Of a stretch of 64,000 bases of DNA, positions 12,085-24,215 are shown one piece after another. Positions within the stretch are counted from its first letter, which is position 1. Every line of letters begins with the position of its first letter. The position numbers and the translations under genes were made by a program. This DNA is from Mauremys mutica (taxonomy: Eukaryota > Chordata > Testudines > Geoemydidae): NCBI RefSeq assembly GCF_020497125.1, contig NC_059077.1, positions 21,894,840 to 21,958,839 on the forward strand, given 5' to 3'. The notes beneath the pieces were generated by a model. That model did no database searches, was not told the origin of the DNA, and was given only the letters and a program-made list of their open reading frames with translations.

Positions 12085-13357
12085 CTTAAAAAAAAAGTAA
12101 AGAAATAAATAAATGCACTGAGGTAAACTGCTCTGGAACTATATTCTAAATTGAAGTCAACATCTGAAACGAGCCACGCTATACAAAAGTTATATTCAAA
12201 TAATGCTGAATTACTAAGACACCTACTGGCAAACAAAGCTCTGCTGGTTTATTATTTAACCCCTCATTGTTTAACCCATACATTTGTCTGCTGTGTATAT
12301 GGTTGATATTATAATATACGAACTACTGAGGCAGCCAATGCACCAAGTCAGAGAAAAAAAGCCCCCGTTTGTGTCAGCTTGGTTTCATAAGACTTAGTAC
12401 TATACTAGTTTTGTTGCCTTGTACTGAAATTCAATCTTATTTGATCTCCAGTTACAGCAATTCAATATCACTGGGGCATGGTCTTTTTTCAGCAAAATAA
12501 GAAGCAGATTTTAAAAGCACTTTAGGGAGCTGTAGAGATTAAAAGTGATAAAACAACTCCAGTAAAGCACTGATTTCAAGCAGCCCATGCACACTAAAGA
12601 AAATTTATATTGTCACACTGTTCAGCCTCCAAATTGAAGTTTCTCAGTATAATGATGTAGCTGTCCAGATACACATCATAGTTATTTGTTGAGCAGTTAG
12701 TGGTCTTAGTACAGAACAGAACGTTTAGCTTCAGCCTCAGCCCCAGGAAATTTACTATGAAAAACTCCTAGTTAGACACTATGCAATGCCATGAGAGAAA
12801 CCAAGTATATTTTATATGAATTTTTACTACCCTATAATAAAAAATAAAAAAAACCTTGGTGCCCATGACAATCTTAAAAATACTGTAACAGACCCATTAG
12901 TTACCAGATCAAACTCAGATTAAGGTAATCAATCAGATTTAAAATTAGCTATGCATTTGGATTAGAAGTTTCATGAACCACAGCAAAGCAAGTCTAATAA
13001 AGTGTCAAATAGATTGGCAATAAATGCTTTGGCACTACAATAAGCAATATATTGAAGTTATCGCTACACTTACCCTTTTGCCAACTAATGATCCATACAT
13101 AGTAGCCTAGGTTAGGTCTTCCATCTAAGTGTTTCTGCATTCATTTGCAGTGGTAGGAGGCAGATCAAATAGAACTGCTTCTTGCTAGTGCAAGAAGAGG
13201 TCTCAGAAACCTTTGGATTCTAATGTGGGCTTATAAATCTCACCAAACACAGTGTAAGTTTTAGCTCCAAGTATATTTGTCTCAAGTATAAATGACTTGC
13301 ACAAAAGTGGAAAATGTATTTTTATGGTTTCTGAATGAAGTTGATCAAACATCTTAC
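12085..13357 (-). other. MTMR12 intron 15
   Basis: AT-rich, no recognisable element or extra exon. Confidence 0.85.
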
Positions 13358-13519
13358 TTTGAATCGTGTAGTTTTCCGCTGACTTTTGTCTAGTTTTGGC
13401 TTCTCCACATAAAGAGGGTTGTTGAGCAAAACCTGCGCTTTAGATTCAAACTGCACAGACCAATCCCAAACTGTGAGAAACCTGAAATGGCTGCTTTGTG
13501 CACTGTGGCCTTCTCCAGA
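13358..13519 (-). CDS. MTMR12: MTMR12 exon 15
   Basis: One hundred sixty-two nt, phase 0 at both ends (acceptor ggcag, donor gtaaga). A variable start (SGEGHSAQSSHFRF) is followed by LTVWDWSVQFESKAQVLLNN and PLYVEKPKLDKSQRKTTRFK. VWDW and NPLY are conserved in the family; VEKPKLDK is characteristic of MTMR12. Confidence 0.95.
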
Positions 13520-14614
13520 CTGCCAAAACAAACAGATCAATTAGTTAGGGGTGGCCAACAACAGAATTCCACAAGACTCTTAAGGTGAAGTCAGAATCTT
13601 AGACAAAGCTCTATATACTCTGCAGCAAGCTGGATAATTCTGCAGCTAAAATTAAAAAAAACACAAAGGTTTTTAAATATAGAAATTAATGCAGTCTATA
13701 TAGTAACCTCTGTTTATTTTGGTATTAACCATTTTATTTTACACTGTCTCCCTATTGGGTTTTTAGCATGCCAGGTTATTGCAGTGAAAATCCCTAATTG
13801 CATCCTGAAGGTTGTCAAAAGGGAAACTGGAGGTTTGAAAGCTAAGTAGGAGACTGACAGAGCTTATGGCATCTGGGAGGCAGTTTAGGACTGTGAGACA
13901 AGCACATTAAAGGTGTGTCTGCTAAAATGATAATGTTGCCAACTGAATTATATTTTAAACATCACAGTTAACACTCCAGATAGATGAATGGGATACTGCA
14001 TATCAGCTATTTTTTCAGGCTGTTTGTAGACTTAGGAAGGACATGCATTCATTCACAGTGGTTCATGTTTTCAAGGTTTTCCACTATCAAGGGAGCTACA
14101 CGAAATGTTCAAGAAGTGAAGTGTGGATTCTTGAGCACAATTCTACAGCTAATAAATTCTGTGGCAATAGAATACAGAGCAGCCAGTCCACAGCTGTAAC
14201 AGCTCTAGACATCTTTTAAAGATATTTTAGTTATTCTTAAAATCTTGAACTCCCATAAATACCTATTTTGATAGAACAGTAGCAACAAAAAGATCTATAG
14301 CACTGTGTTTGAAACATTATAGATATTAATCTTAACACTCCTGCTGAAGTATCTGACTTTTACAGTGTGATGATACCAAAGAGATGAAATGACTTACCCA
14401 AAGCCACGAGTCAATGGCAGAATCAGGATCAGAACTCAGCACCTCCAAACCCCCAACCCTGTGTTCATTCATCTAGATCACACTGCCCTCAAATTTTCCT
14501 TGGAAACATAATTTTGTAACTAATTCTAATGCCAGTCAATTTTTGTTAAATATTATCCAGACAGTTGGCAAAAGGATTGTCTAGCACACCACGTCCCCAA
14601 AAGTACACCCTTAC
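13520..14614 (-). other. MTMR12 intron 14
   Basis: Mostly unique. About 14375-14485 resembles a MIR/L2-type ancient repeat in reverse orientation (GACTTACCCAAAGCCAC, then AGAACTCAGCACCTCC). Confidence 0.75.
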
Positions 14615-14782
14615 CGTGTTAGTGTCCTTTTGATGCTGTGAATTGAAGAAGAAGGTGCTAAAAATAGGAATATAAAGACTGTCTGATAAGACAGTTAAGT
14701 AAGTCTCAGTGAACTCAAATGCCGGAGGATACTGTTGTACCAACTGCCAAACACAATCTAAGAAGAGCAGAAAAACAGGAGC
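14615..14782 (-). CDS. MTMR12: MTMR12 exon 14
   Basis: One hundred sixty-eight nt, phase 0 at both ends (acceptor tttag, donor gtaagg). It encodes APVFLLFLDCVWQLVQQYPP, then AFEFTETYLTVLSDSLYIPI and FSTFFFNSQHQKDTNT. This is the conserved myotubularin segment P.FLLFLD..WQL...P.AFEF.E.YL. Confidence 0.96.
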
Positions 14783-16468
14783 CTAAATAAAAAGAAATAG
14801 TAAATCAGTTTCAGGGAAAGACACCACACATTGGCCTATCATGCAGATGGTATACTTCTAAATAATTTGAATGTCTCCAAATACAAACCTATCTAAAAAC
14901 AGCAATCTGGATTTATAGTGAATTGTGTTGAACTGTTTTACCCACTTGTTTTGTCTAAGACAGTGGTCTCCAACCTTTTTATGCACAAGATCACTTTTTG
15001 AATTTAAGTGAAACCCAGGATCTACCTAGCCCCTTCCCCAAAGCCCCACTCACTCCATTCCCCCTTCTCTCCATCACTTGCTCTCCCCCACCCTCACTCA
15101 TTTTCACCGGGCTGGGACAGAGTGTTGGGGTACAGGAAGGGGTGCTGGGACAGAGTGTTGGGGTACAGGAAGGGGTGCAGGCTCTGGGAGGGGAGCGGCA
15201 CAGAAGGGGATTTGGGGTGCTGGCTCCAGGAGGGGGCTCAGGGCTGGGGTGTGGGCTCCCTCAGGGCAGCTCTTACCTTGGGTGGCTCCTGATCGGCCCA
15301 CCCTGCTCCCGGAAGGGGCCCCAATGCGCCCCGGGGGGGCGCACGTGGCTCCCCTCTCTGCAGGCACCGCCCCTGCAGCTCCCATTGGCCCCAGTGCCCC
15401 GTTCCCAGCCAATGGGAGCTGAGGGGGTGGTGCTTGCAGGCAGGAGCAGTGCACAGAAGGAGACCCCTGCCCTCCCCCAGGGGCCTGCTGGCTGCTTCTG
15501 GGAGTGGTGTGGGTCTGGGGCCGCCAGGGAGCCTGCCTTAGTGGCAGCCCTGTTACACCGCCAGACTTTTAGCAGCCAGAGATTGTGATCGACTGGTTCA
15601 CGACCACTGGTCTAAGACAAAGCATAGTTTGCTCTTTGCCGACACATACAGTTTAAAATTTTGTTATGCCAATTGCTAACCTATAGATTAAGAATTTGCC
15701 TTTTTGCACCAGACATGAAATGTATTAGCTTGTGATGAAAAATGTAGGTCTGCCAGCACCACTGGATTAGCAGTGAAAGCTAGAGATTAGTTTGGATCAA
15801 GAGTCACTGGAAGCTATGCTAAAAAGTTTCAAAAGCTATAGATTCCCTTCTCTCGATAAAACACAACACCATTAGCTTATTCCTAGAACTCAGACTACAT
15901 GGGGAAACTAAATGGTAGTCAATTCAGAGATCTAATTAAATCCATTTTAAAAGTCAATATTGCATGGAATCCCAAAACTGTGGATGTTTCAAATCACTCC
16001 CCTGCCTGATTAGTTAACTCTATGCTCCAGCTCTATGCTCTCTACTATTTCAGAAAGACAACTCTGGAGTGTTTTGCTACACCTCCTTCAAAACCAGGAA
16101 CTCCATTCTAAAGCTTGCAATCAGACAGGCATATTTACAGTGGAATTGTCACCTCTGGAACATGCTGTACTGCAAGTTTATGAATGATGAAATACTTATC
16201 TAAAAAAAATCACACTAATCTGTTTAAGATGTGTATTGTAACCTAGTGAATAGCAATATTCTAAGATAACACGTCATCAAGATAAACTTTTTAGAAGTTA
16301 TTTCCCAATGGAATAAAGACTAGACAATGAAGTATCTGCAATCCATAAGGCAAGATTTACAATTAAGATATCTTCAAAGCAGACACCGTTAGCCCAAAGA
16401 CCCAACATCATCCCTCACAGTGAACAAGCTTTGTGAAGCTGTACATAACCAAGAGTCAAGAAACATAC
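14783..16468 (-). other. MTMR12 intron 13
   Basis: Contains the 649-bp hAT miniature element at 14961-15609. The remainder is unremarkable. Confidence 0.85.
14961..15609. mobile_element. Non-autonomous hAT element with GC-rich core
   Basis: Terminal inverted repeats CAGTGGTCTCCAACC and (reverse complement of the right end) CAGTGGTCGTGAACC. It is flanked by a perfect 8-bp target duplication GTCTAAGA at 14953-14960 and 15610-15617, the hAT signature. The body is GC-rich, includes an internal direct duplication around 15112-15175 (GGACAGAGTGTTGGGGTACA twice), and has no transposase. The reading frames inside are not genes. Confidence 0.9.
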
Positions 16469-16641
16469 CTCCTCTTTGTCATTTTGCCGTAAATGGTTGC
16501 AGCGATCCAAAAAACAATGTCCTCCCATTACCCACTCTTTCTGAATAAGGCTCTGAAAGCCAAACTTTGTTCTGTAGTGTGAATCCATCATCACTTGAAC
16601 TAGACTGGAGATCACACAGCACAAATCAGAGGCATTCTCCT
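16469..16641 (-). CDS. MTMR12: MTMR12 exon 13 (degenerate phosphatase loop)
   Basis: One hundred seventy-three nt. With the end of exon 12 it reads VLLV-EENASDLCC where active myotubularins have V-H-C-S-D-G-W-D-R-T, so both the catalytic Cys and the loop Arg are replaced. This is the hallmark of the dead MTMR10-12 subgroup. It continues into the strongly conserved QSLIQKEWVMGGHCFLDRCN and ends LRQNDKEE before gtatgt, in phase 0. Confidence 0.96.
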
Positions 16642-18497
16642 CTAGAAAATAGTATTGAAAAGACAAAAACTGGTCACACTGGTAATGCATATTGCTCCCC
16701 TCACCATTCAAATGCTTGTTCACATTAGTTTGGTGTGACTGATGCTTATGGAAATATAATTTTGACCAACAAATTTGCTAAGATTTGTTTAGACTTGGAT
16801 GCCTAAGGAAGAGACTTTTTAGAGGTGCTCAATACCCACTGCTCTGGTAGTGTCTTTACAGAAAGAGATGTTAATAGGGAACATTAGGTAAGTACTATTC
16901 TAGTTCATGGTCTTATTCCATGGTCTTCTCTTCCATACTGAAAATCATCCTGGTATCTAAGCATCTAAAACTTCCTCTTGCATTTTCTGTGAAAGAGTAC
17001 CAATTTATTTAAACATTGCTAATTTTTCTCCTTCAAAAATGGCTCTATTGTATTTAACAATTTGTTAATTCAAGGAAATTTAGTTTGACGCTTAAAAAGC
17101 TCCTGTCAGGCCAAACTACAATTGCCCTAGAAAAATACATTTACTAGTCAGCTTATGAAAAAAACCCAATTCATACATTTGGTATTTTACATAGAACTAG
17201 ACACACTGATGATCCACTCTGGTTCACAGCTCTAGCTCACTTACTGAAGCCTTAATATCAAACATGATCTTCAAACGAGTATTCAAAGTTTTTATGTATT
17301 AATTCTGGCTTCTGCTGCTTTTCAGCAGGGAGAGAGACACTAAACACTAGACGCTTGAGGGAATCTCCCAAGTAGTTACTCTGCTTTGCCCCCACATGCT
17401 TTAACCCCTACACTCAATCCAAATGTTCATGATGTGAAAAGACGACAGAGGTGGTAATGATGGAGGGCTGGATGAGGGGACAGATGGCAAAAGGGAACAA
17501 CTAAAGGCAAGAGACATGGGAGGAAGGAGAAAGTCATGGAACAAGGTGTATACCAAATTGTGCCTCATTCATTTTGCTTTGTAATATCCCCTTGCCTGCC
17601 ATACTGTCTTGTCTACTAGACTGCAGGCTTTTTGTGGCAAATACCTGTCTATGCCTTTGAGACATGCAGCATGTTTGCCAGCACTCAATACATTTGTATA
17701 TTTTGAACTATTGTATTCTCTCTAATACCTTCTCCCAATTATTTAACAAAAATAACTCCCTCATTTAATATTTTCAATATAAGACAGAGCTCCCTGTCTC
17801 AGTTTATGGTATTTTAAGAGTTGACCCACAATTCGAGGAAACTAACATGTCTGGGAAAGTCTACTTTGCCATTAAATACACAGATATTTAATGGACTAAG
17901 CTTTAGATTATAGACCAGTACAGTTAGGGCTTGATCCTGTACATCATATACTGTTCACTGGTGACTACATGTGCATGTAAATGCAACAACTATTCTCAGA
18001 ATGGCCATGTATCAGATAAACGTACTAGGTCCTTTCTGCATAGGCCAAATTAAGCCATTATCCCTTGTACAACGTTCACAATGACAATAAAAAAAACATG
18101 TTATTTGAGCAAACTCTGGAACACACATAGTGAATAGATTAGACTTTCCAACTTTTTATTAAGAAGTTTGTATAACTATATTAGGGGGTTAAAGTTAAAC
18201 AAAGTTGTTAGACCAAAAAGCATTAATAAAAAAAAAAATCTTTTGAGTCAAATGTAACAGTCCTTTAATAATTCTTTTTCACCCCCTTCAAGTGATTCCC
18301 TCATGGGCTGAGACTACACATGCCAAATCTCAAATAAATGAAATAAAACACCAGTTGCAGTACAGATGGAAGTTTTGTATGTGAAGTGCCACAACATTAA
18401 ATATAGCAGATGTGTATGAATTTTAAACTCTGTTTACCATTATTTCCCCTTCCTTTTATTTTATTTATATATATATATATAAATAAATATTTATATA

Positions 18498-18532
<35 letters not shown>

Positions 18533-18633
18533 GTGTATCTTAAATTCAGTACATTTCTCAAGGTGGTAGGTGGGTGGGAGGAATAAAGAGAAGATTTATC
18601 TGATATGATCATCTCTTGATGAAAGATTCTTAC
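16642..18633 (-). other. MTMR12 intron 12
   Basis: Unique AT-rich sequence, with an AT microsatellite near the exon 12 end. Confidence 0.85.
18464..18530. repeat. AT/TTTATA microsatellite
   Basis: About 67 bp of TA dinucleotides interrupted by TTTATA and AAATAAATA units, about 100 bp downstream of the exon 12 donor on the minus strand. Confidence 0.95.
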
Positions 18634-18704
18634 CTACAAGGAGAACGTTTGTGTTCTGTCCTTCCAGATATTCAGCCACCTCTATTGCTTTTTTCAGACA
18701 TCGC
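18634..18704 (-). CDS. MTMR12: MTMR12 exon 12
   Basis: Seventy-one nt with one base of a split codon at each end; donor gtaaga. It encodes RCLKKAIEVAEYLEGQNTNV and then LLV, the strand leading into the phosphatase loop. An AT microsatellite begins about 100 bp downstream in the intron. Confidence 0.93.
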
Positions 18705-21112
18705 CTAATGTGATATGGAGAAATAAGACAAAACTAATATTCTCAAATGTGGTTTTTAACTAGTTAAGTTTAAGCAGCATTATGACCGTTCATATATAGT
18801 TTCAGTGATCTGTTACATTAGTTTCCCCTGAAAAAACTACCATGCCAATCAGAAGCAAGTTGGGGTAGAGCAGATTCCTTAAATCGAGTTTGTGATTTAG
18901 ATGGTTTCTCTCAAATTTTATCCAATTACAATTCATGTTTTAAATTTAATCTTTGGGATCAGAAGTTTTCTTGTTTTCTGATTTCACAAAAAACTTTCAA
19001 TTTCCAATGTGCACGTTTTTGAAGAGTAGTTTTATTTTTCCAGTTTATAATTATCTTTCTGTTGTAGGCATTCATAGCACATTAATATATCTAGCCTTCT
19101 TCAAGTAGAGTTTACTTCATTCTGACCTTTTTCTAACTGCGCGTTATAAAGAATTATTATTGTGGAGTACCAGAACTCTATACATGCTTTACATTGAGAG
19201 CAATATAGGAATCCTCAACAAGCTTGAAAGGTAGGAAAATATTTTCTGTAAGAGTTTGGGGATGGTGATTAACCAAAGCCTCTGAAAACGCAAATAAAAA
19301 CCAAACTTTTTCATATTAGGGACAGTATTTTCTCCCAAGGAAGAACAAGTGGGATTTTTTAAAAAGGGAAAGGAAATACAAAAACAATTTGGAGACGTTT
19401 TGGGTAAGTTCAAACCTATCTTTAAAGTTAGCGACTTATTACGCTGGCACACAGAGGTGAGGTTCTTGCAAATGAGCCAACATAAATTAGTACTTTCATC
19501 TTCAATGTCTATTTTGTCATATTGCTTTATTCAGAAGTCTGGATCCCAGAACTAAGAGGCTGCTTGCTGAAGTGCCAAGAATCTGCAGAGCAAACTGGGC
19601 CAAGTAAGGGAAATTGCTTCTTTTCAAGAGTGAGGATGTGAATTTGGCTAGAAGTCTGCATTTGGTTTGATTGTGTTTATCACTAGAAGTTATGCTCACG
19701 CATTAATGCATGCAGGTTGAAAAATTCTTGTATAACTCACAGGCAACCCAGAGAGGGGAAATGCAATCCAGCAAAGAGGAGAAGAGAGTACAAACAATGT
19801 ATCATACTACTACTGTACTACTGTGGGGTGGGATCAGGGGGTGGGGAGGGAGGAACAGGATTTTAGTATCCTTAGAGGTAATATCTCCAACCACTGTCAC
19901 TGTTTTCCGAGTTTTTGGTAGATCTCCAATAAAGAAAAATGTGTTATATATCTGATCGTACTTACTTCTGAACTTTACACATAGGAATTCTATAAACACA
20001 GATGGATACTACAGAGGAGATTTCAGGAGATCAGGACAGGTTTTCCATATTCTGGAGTTCAGGATCAGAGATGTTTGGAAACCCAAGAAGTTGGATATTT
20101 CAAGTTCTCACATGGTTTTCCCCACTGTTTCAGACCTTCCTTTCAATAGAAAATTGCTTTGAAGTTAGAAATGTTGCCAATTTGCATATTTGGCCAGTTG
20201 TTGCCTTTGCAGTCTTAACCTCAGTTTCCACAATTCTGCTGCTGCTCAGCACCAGTAACATGTCAAAAACTTAAATTTTCTGAGACAGATTCCATTTGCA
20301 TCTTCTACTGAAGACAGACTTTTGCAGGGCACCTAGCTTTACATGCACTAGAATTTCTTTTGTTTAAGGCCTCGTCTACATATAAAGCTTACAAAAAATT
20401 ACCCACAGTTGTAATCACTGGTTCAGGTGATCTGGAGTTTATGCTATAGCTACCAGTAGTGCGGAGGACCACTTGGGTCAGTTGGGTTTGCTTTGCAACA
20501 AGTATTGCTACACCATTGAAAAAAAAATGAATTTAGTCACCAGACTCATCTGCACTATGGTTCCCACCAGTTCACCTGAATTAGCATGAGCACAAGTGGG
20601 AATTTAAGTGTCCCCAGTACACATGTAGTCCACAGTACCACAAATCTCTTCTCCAGATACCCTGTCTACAGGGTGTGATGGCATGCACTCTATTGTAGTC
20701 CAGAAGTCTGAGGCCTCAAGAAGTCTTTCCTGTTAGGTTTTTGTTTAATCTTCCATTCTTGATGAAGTTTATGAAACCAGTGATGTGAAGTCCCTTTCCG
20801 CCAGTGAGAAAAGTTTAGTGACCAGAGTTTGGGAGGTTTCTGTCCTCCAAACAGCTGTTTTACAGTGCATCTGCTCTGGCCGTCGCATGTAAATTTTCTA
20901 TTGATATTGGATCATAAAAGAAATTTTGATTATCTATGTATTCTATGTATCTCAGACTCCTGAACCAAAGAGTTTTGATAAAGATCCCAAAAAATGTGTT
21001 TAATATAAAAAGCATTATTGATTTAAAACTAGTTTTCCAATAACCATAGCTAGAAAAGTCACCAGAGATTCATTTAATAAAGACTGAACTCAAAGAACAT
21101 ATATTAACAAAC
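18705..21112 (-). other. MTMR12 intron 11
   Basis: Mostly unique. Around 20365-20650 a GGCCTCGTCTACAT start and ACACATGTAGTCC end suggest a badly decayed Harbinger-type miniature element. The plus-strand reading frame at 20002-20274 shows no family features. Confidence 0.65.
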
Positions 21113-21191
21113 CTAACGATTTCCAGCCAGTTTGTGCTCTCCAGTAATGAAAACCATTTTACATCAGTATCCCAGAAGTCTGTACTGTTAT
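21113..21191 (-). CDS. MTMR12: MTMR12 exon 11
   Basis: Seventy-nine nt with two bases of a split codon at each end; donor gtttgt. It encodes DNSTDFWDTDVKWFSLLEST and then NWLEIV, the helix before the active-site loop. The ..W...LE...WL pattern is conserved in all myotubularins. Confidence 0.94.
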
Positions 21192-22344
21192 CTGTAAAAA
21201 TAGAAAATTGGAATGTGAGTGCAAGCATCATGCTAGTTAACAGTGGTCAAATAAAACCAACAACCCCTTCAACCAGAGTGGACATCAGGCATCCAACAAT
21301 TGTGAAGACAGAATTTTCAGTTAGATTTAATCAAACCTGTTCATTGTTTAAAAGTGAATACCTAGTTTGGGCCAAAAATATAAAGCTATGTAAAAAGTAG
21401 TTTTACAACCCTTTATAAAGCTTCATGAAAATATTTTTAAAACCATCTGAAGAAAGTTTGGATTCCAGTACTCCCTACTGTATGTCCATACCTAGAGAAA
21501 CCAAATAAGGAAGTTTGTGGAGTGTTATGTGGAGACAAGAGGAGATTAAACTGGAGATGCGAGTTCTCAGCAATCTTCTATATACCAATTTCTGTATTTT
21601 TAGAGCACATTTTATGCTGAACAACATACTGAAGGCTACCTGCTTATTTAGAATTCTAAATAAAGTTGTCCCAGCAATGGGGAGAGAAACATTGGAAATT
21701 AGAAAATGTAACAGTAAAACCACAGAATTGGCAGTGGGATTCAGGCAAGTGCAGTACATTAAACAAAAAAAGTTTAAAGTAGCTTAAACTTTTCTGAAGC
21801 TGATTAAGTATCAAGTTGACTGCTTCCTTTTAAATCAAATAGGTACTAAAATCCCAGGGACCCAATAGACATATAACCAAAGCTGACACTAGTTTGCAGA
21901 AGGGTTTAAGATTTTTGTAAATTTCATTTAATTAAAAGTGAAACAAAACACCTGATCATCTTCTCTATACACACTGCAAGAGCTCCAATACGTCTGTTAA
22001 TCTATAAGGTGCCACAGGATTCTTTGCTTCATTTTCTAATGGATACTGTGACTTGTTAGTGTGGGCTAAATTTTGACAACAGCAGGCTTCCAGTTTAATA
22101 CACCAATCAAACATGCACAAATCTCACTTGATCTGCAGAGACAATCATCAGATAACTATTCAGAAAGAGCTCCTTTCACCATACAATCAGAAGAAATGGA
22201 CCACCAATTTCTTAAATCAAGAACTGTATTCAAGATCTGTTAGAGATGTAATTGAATATTTGGAGACAAAATTAGCAAGTCTCTAAAGGAATATTTGTCA
22301 CACCTTGGTTCTTCCCACCTCATTTAACTCTAATTTTAACTCAC
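21192..22344 (-). other. MTMR12 intron 10
   Basis: Unique apart from a short SINE fragment near 21990-22035. Confidence 0.8.
21990..22035 (+). repeat. tRNA-SINE fragment
   Basis: Contains CGTCTGTTAATCTATAAGGT and GCCACAGGATTCTTTGC, a body segment of tRNA-derived SINEs that I recall from turtle genomes. No intact pol III promoter. Confidence 0.6.
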
Positions 22345-22469
22345 CTATCAGAAACAGCTGTTTAAATCTAGTGTATGCAGCTTGAATGTCTTGAAGAGAT
22401 GGAAGGCTGCTTGAAAGGTCATCTGTTTTCAAGACTTCATAAGGAGGTTTGTTAATTGTCTTGTAAACG
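22345..22469 (-). CDS. MTMR12: MTMR12 exon 10
   Basis: One hundred twenty-five nt with one base of a split codon at each end; donor gtgagt. It encodes VYKTINKPPYEVLKTDDLSS and then LPSLQDIQAAYTRFKQLFLI. The DLSSSLPSLQDIQ.A segment matches MTMR12. Confidence 0.95.
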
Positions 22470-22671
22470 CTGAATAATCAAAGAGACAAAACCTTTCAGT
22501 TTAGAGAAACATAGACATAGGTAGTGGTCACTGAAAGTAGCAAGGTTAATGTCCCACCCCATATATACTATACATATAGCAAAAGTAGAGCATTTAGCCA
22601 CAAAAAGGTGTGCATTAGTGGGATAATGGCCCCATGTGCATTTTAGAATACTCAGCAACAATCTTGCTACG

Positions 22672-22756
22672 GGTTTGTCTACACTACAAGAGTTTTGCTG
22701 CTTTACATATGGCAGCAATCCTAACCCAGCAAAACTGTCCTGGTGTAGATGCAACT
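22672..22756. mobile_element. Short palindromic miniature element
   Basis: The left end GTTTGTCTACACTACAAGAG continues into TTTTGCTG. The reverse complement of the right end reads GTTGCATCTACACCAGGACA and then GTTTTGCTG, so the ends form an imperfect inverted repeat. It resembles the GTCTACACT-ended Harbinger elements nearby. Confidence 0.6.
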
Positions 22757-23416
22757 ATACGGTATAAGTCCTTATACTGTCAGCTAATCTGTAATAATTT
22801 ATGAATACTGTATCTTGAACAGATAGTGATTAAATTAATTCACTAGCAGGTTTGTCAGGATATGTATCAGGGAAGGAGCAGGGTGGGAGGCGGGGACTGA
22901 TAGTCACACATCCTAGCAAACATTTCAAGTGATAAGAGACAATGCAGAGCCAACTGGCTAAAGAGACACAAGAGAGAACAAAGAACTTGGGCTGGTTTTC
23001 AGCAGACACTCCCTGAATGGGGGACACAGGTAAGACAGTCATGAATGACACGTGTTAAAAAGAATTTTCTCTGGTTTTAAGAAAGCTGTTTTGGATCACT
23101 GTATTCACCACTGTCACAGCTCCGGAAGGGAGGACTTGCAGACACTGAAGCCAGTTGGATTAAATAATCATAGTTGCTATACATATGCTGAAGTTTGTGG
23201 AGCTGGTCTAAGAGTGGGCAAATCACAAGATTCCACCTGTCAGTGTGTCTGGAGTGACTCACAGCCAAGAATGCCCAAATTCAAGACAGACTGTCAGAAA
23301 ATAGGGCAGATACTCCTAAGCCGGTGATCTATTCTATCATTAGATTCACCAAACCAGTAATAAAGAGTACTCCTGGAATACAGAATGTTGTCAAGTATCA
23401 GGAGGTAGCCCTGTTA

Positions 23417-23886
23417 GTCTGTATCCACAAAAACAACAAGGAGTCCAGTGGCACCTTAAAGACGAACAGATTTATTTGGGCATAAGCTTTCGTGGGTAAA
23501 AAACCTCACTTCAGATGCGTGGAGATGGCCTGTCAACACTAGTTCTCCACTTGTGAGGTACTCCCTTCTCTTCTTTTTTACCCACGAAAGCTTATGCCCA
23601 AATAGATCTGTTCGTCTTTAAGGTGCCACCAGACTCCTTTGTCTGTATTCCATAAAAACAACAAGGAGTCTGGTGGCACCTTAAAGACGAACAGATCTAT
23701 TTGGGCATAAGCTTTCGTGGGTAAAAAAGAAGAGAAGGGAGTACCTCACAAGTGGAGAACTAGTGTTGACAGGCCATCTCCACGCATCTGAAGTGAGGTT
23801 TTTTACCCACGAAAGCTTATGCCCAAATAAATCTGTTCGTCTTTAAGGTGCCACTGGACTCCTTGTTGTTTTTATGGAATACAGAC
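23417..23886. repeat. Nested SINE palindrome (about 470 bp inverted repeat)
   Basis: Two arms of about 215-220 bp are near-perfect inverted copies around a spacer of about 23 bp (23640-23662). Inner arm ends are GACTCCTT at 23632-23639 and AAGGAGTC at 23663-23670. Each arm is itself an inverted repeat of a roughly 65-bp SINE body (GGCACCTTAAAGACGAACAG through CATAAGCTTTCGTGGGTAAA). Four copies thus alternate in orientation, starting near 23438, 23577, 23663 and 23803. Arm differences are only single bases, such as CAGATTTATT versus CAGATCTATT between inner and outer copies. Confidence 0.9.
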
Positions 23887-24215
23887 AATCCCCTTGGCAT
23901 TCCAGCCCCTATTTACTATGCAGGCAAACTGGACTTTATGGTGTAAGGTTATTAAAACCAAAAAACACCACACAATAGGTTCTTCCAACCCCAAGGGGTT
24001 GGTCACTCACCACAGGTTACTGGATACTTCAGGATCTCACCAAAAACAATACTGTGTTAGCCAATCCTTCGTAAACTAACTGAAGATTTTATTAAGAAAA
24101 AAAAAATGAGTTATTAAAAGGATTAAAGGCAGACTAAATACATTACAGTTGAATCAGAATATATGAGTCTAGTTGTTAGAGGTATAACATCTTCTAATCC
24201 TCCGTAAGTCTCTTA

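Noticed and set aside
14998..15588. 196-codon plus-strand open frame
   Set aside because: Lies wholly inside a non-autonomous hAT element with exact target duplication; open because of GC content.
20002..20274. 90-codon plus-strand frame with a hydrophobic end
   Set aside because: Inside MTMR12 intron 11, no recognisable domain, no conserved splice context, ordinary AT-rich composition.
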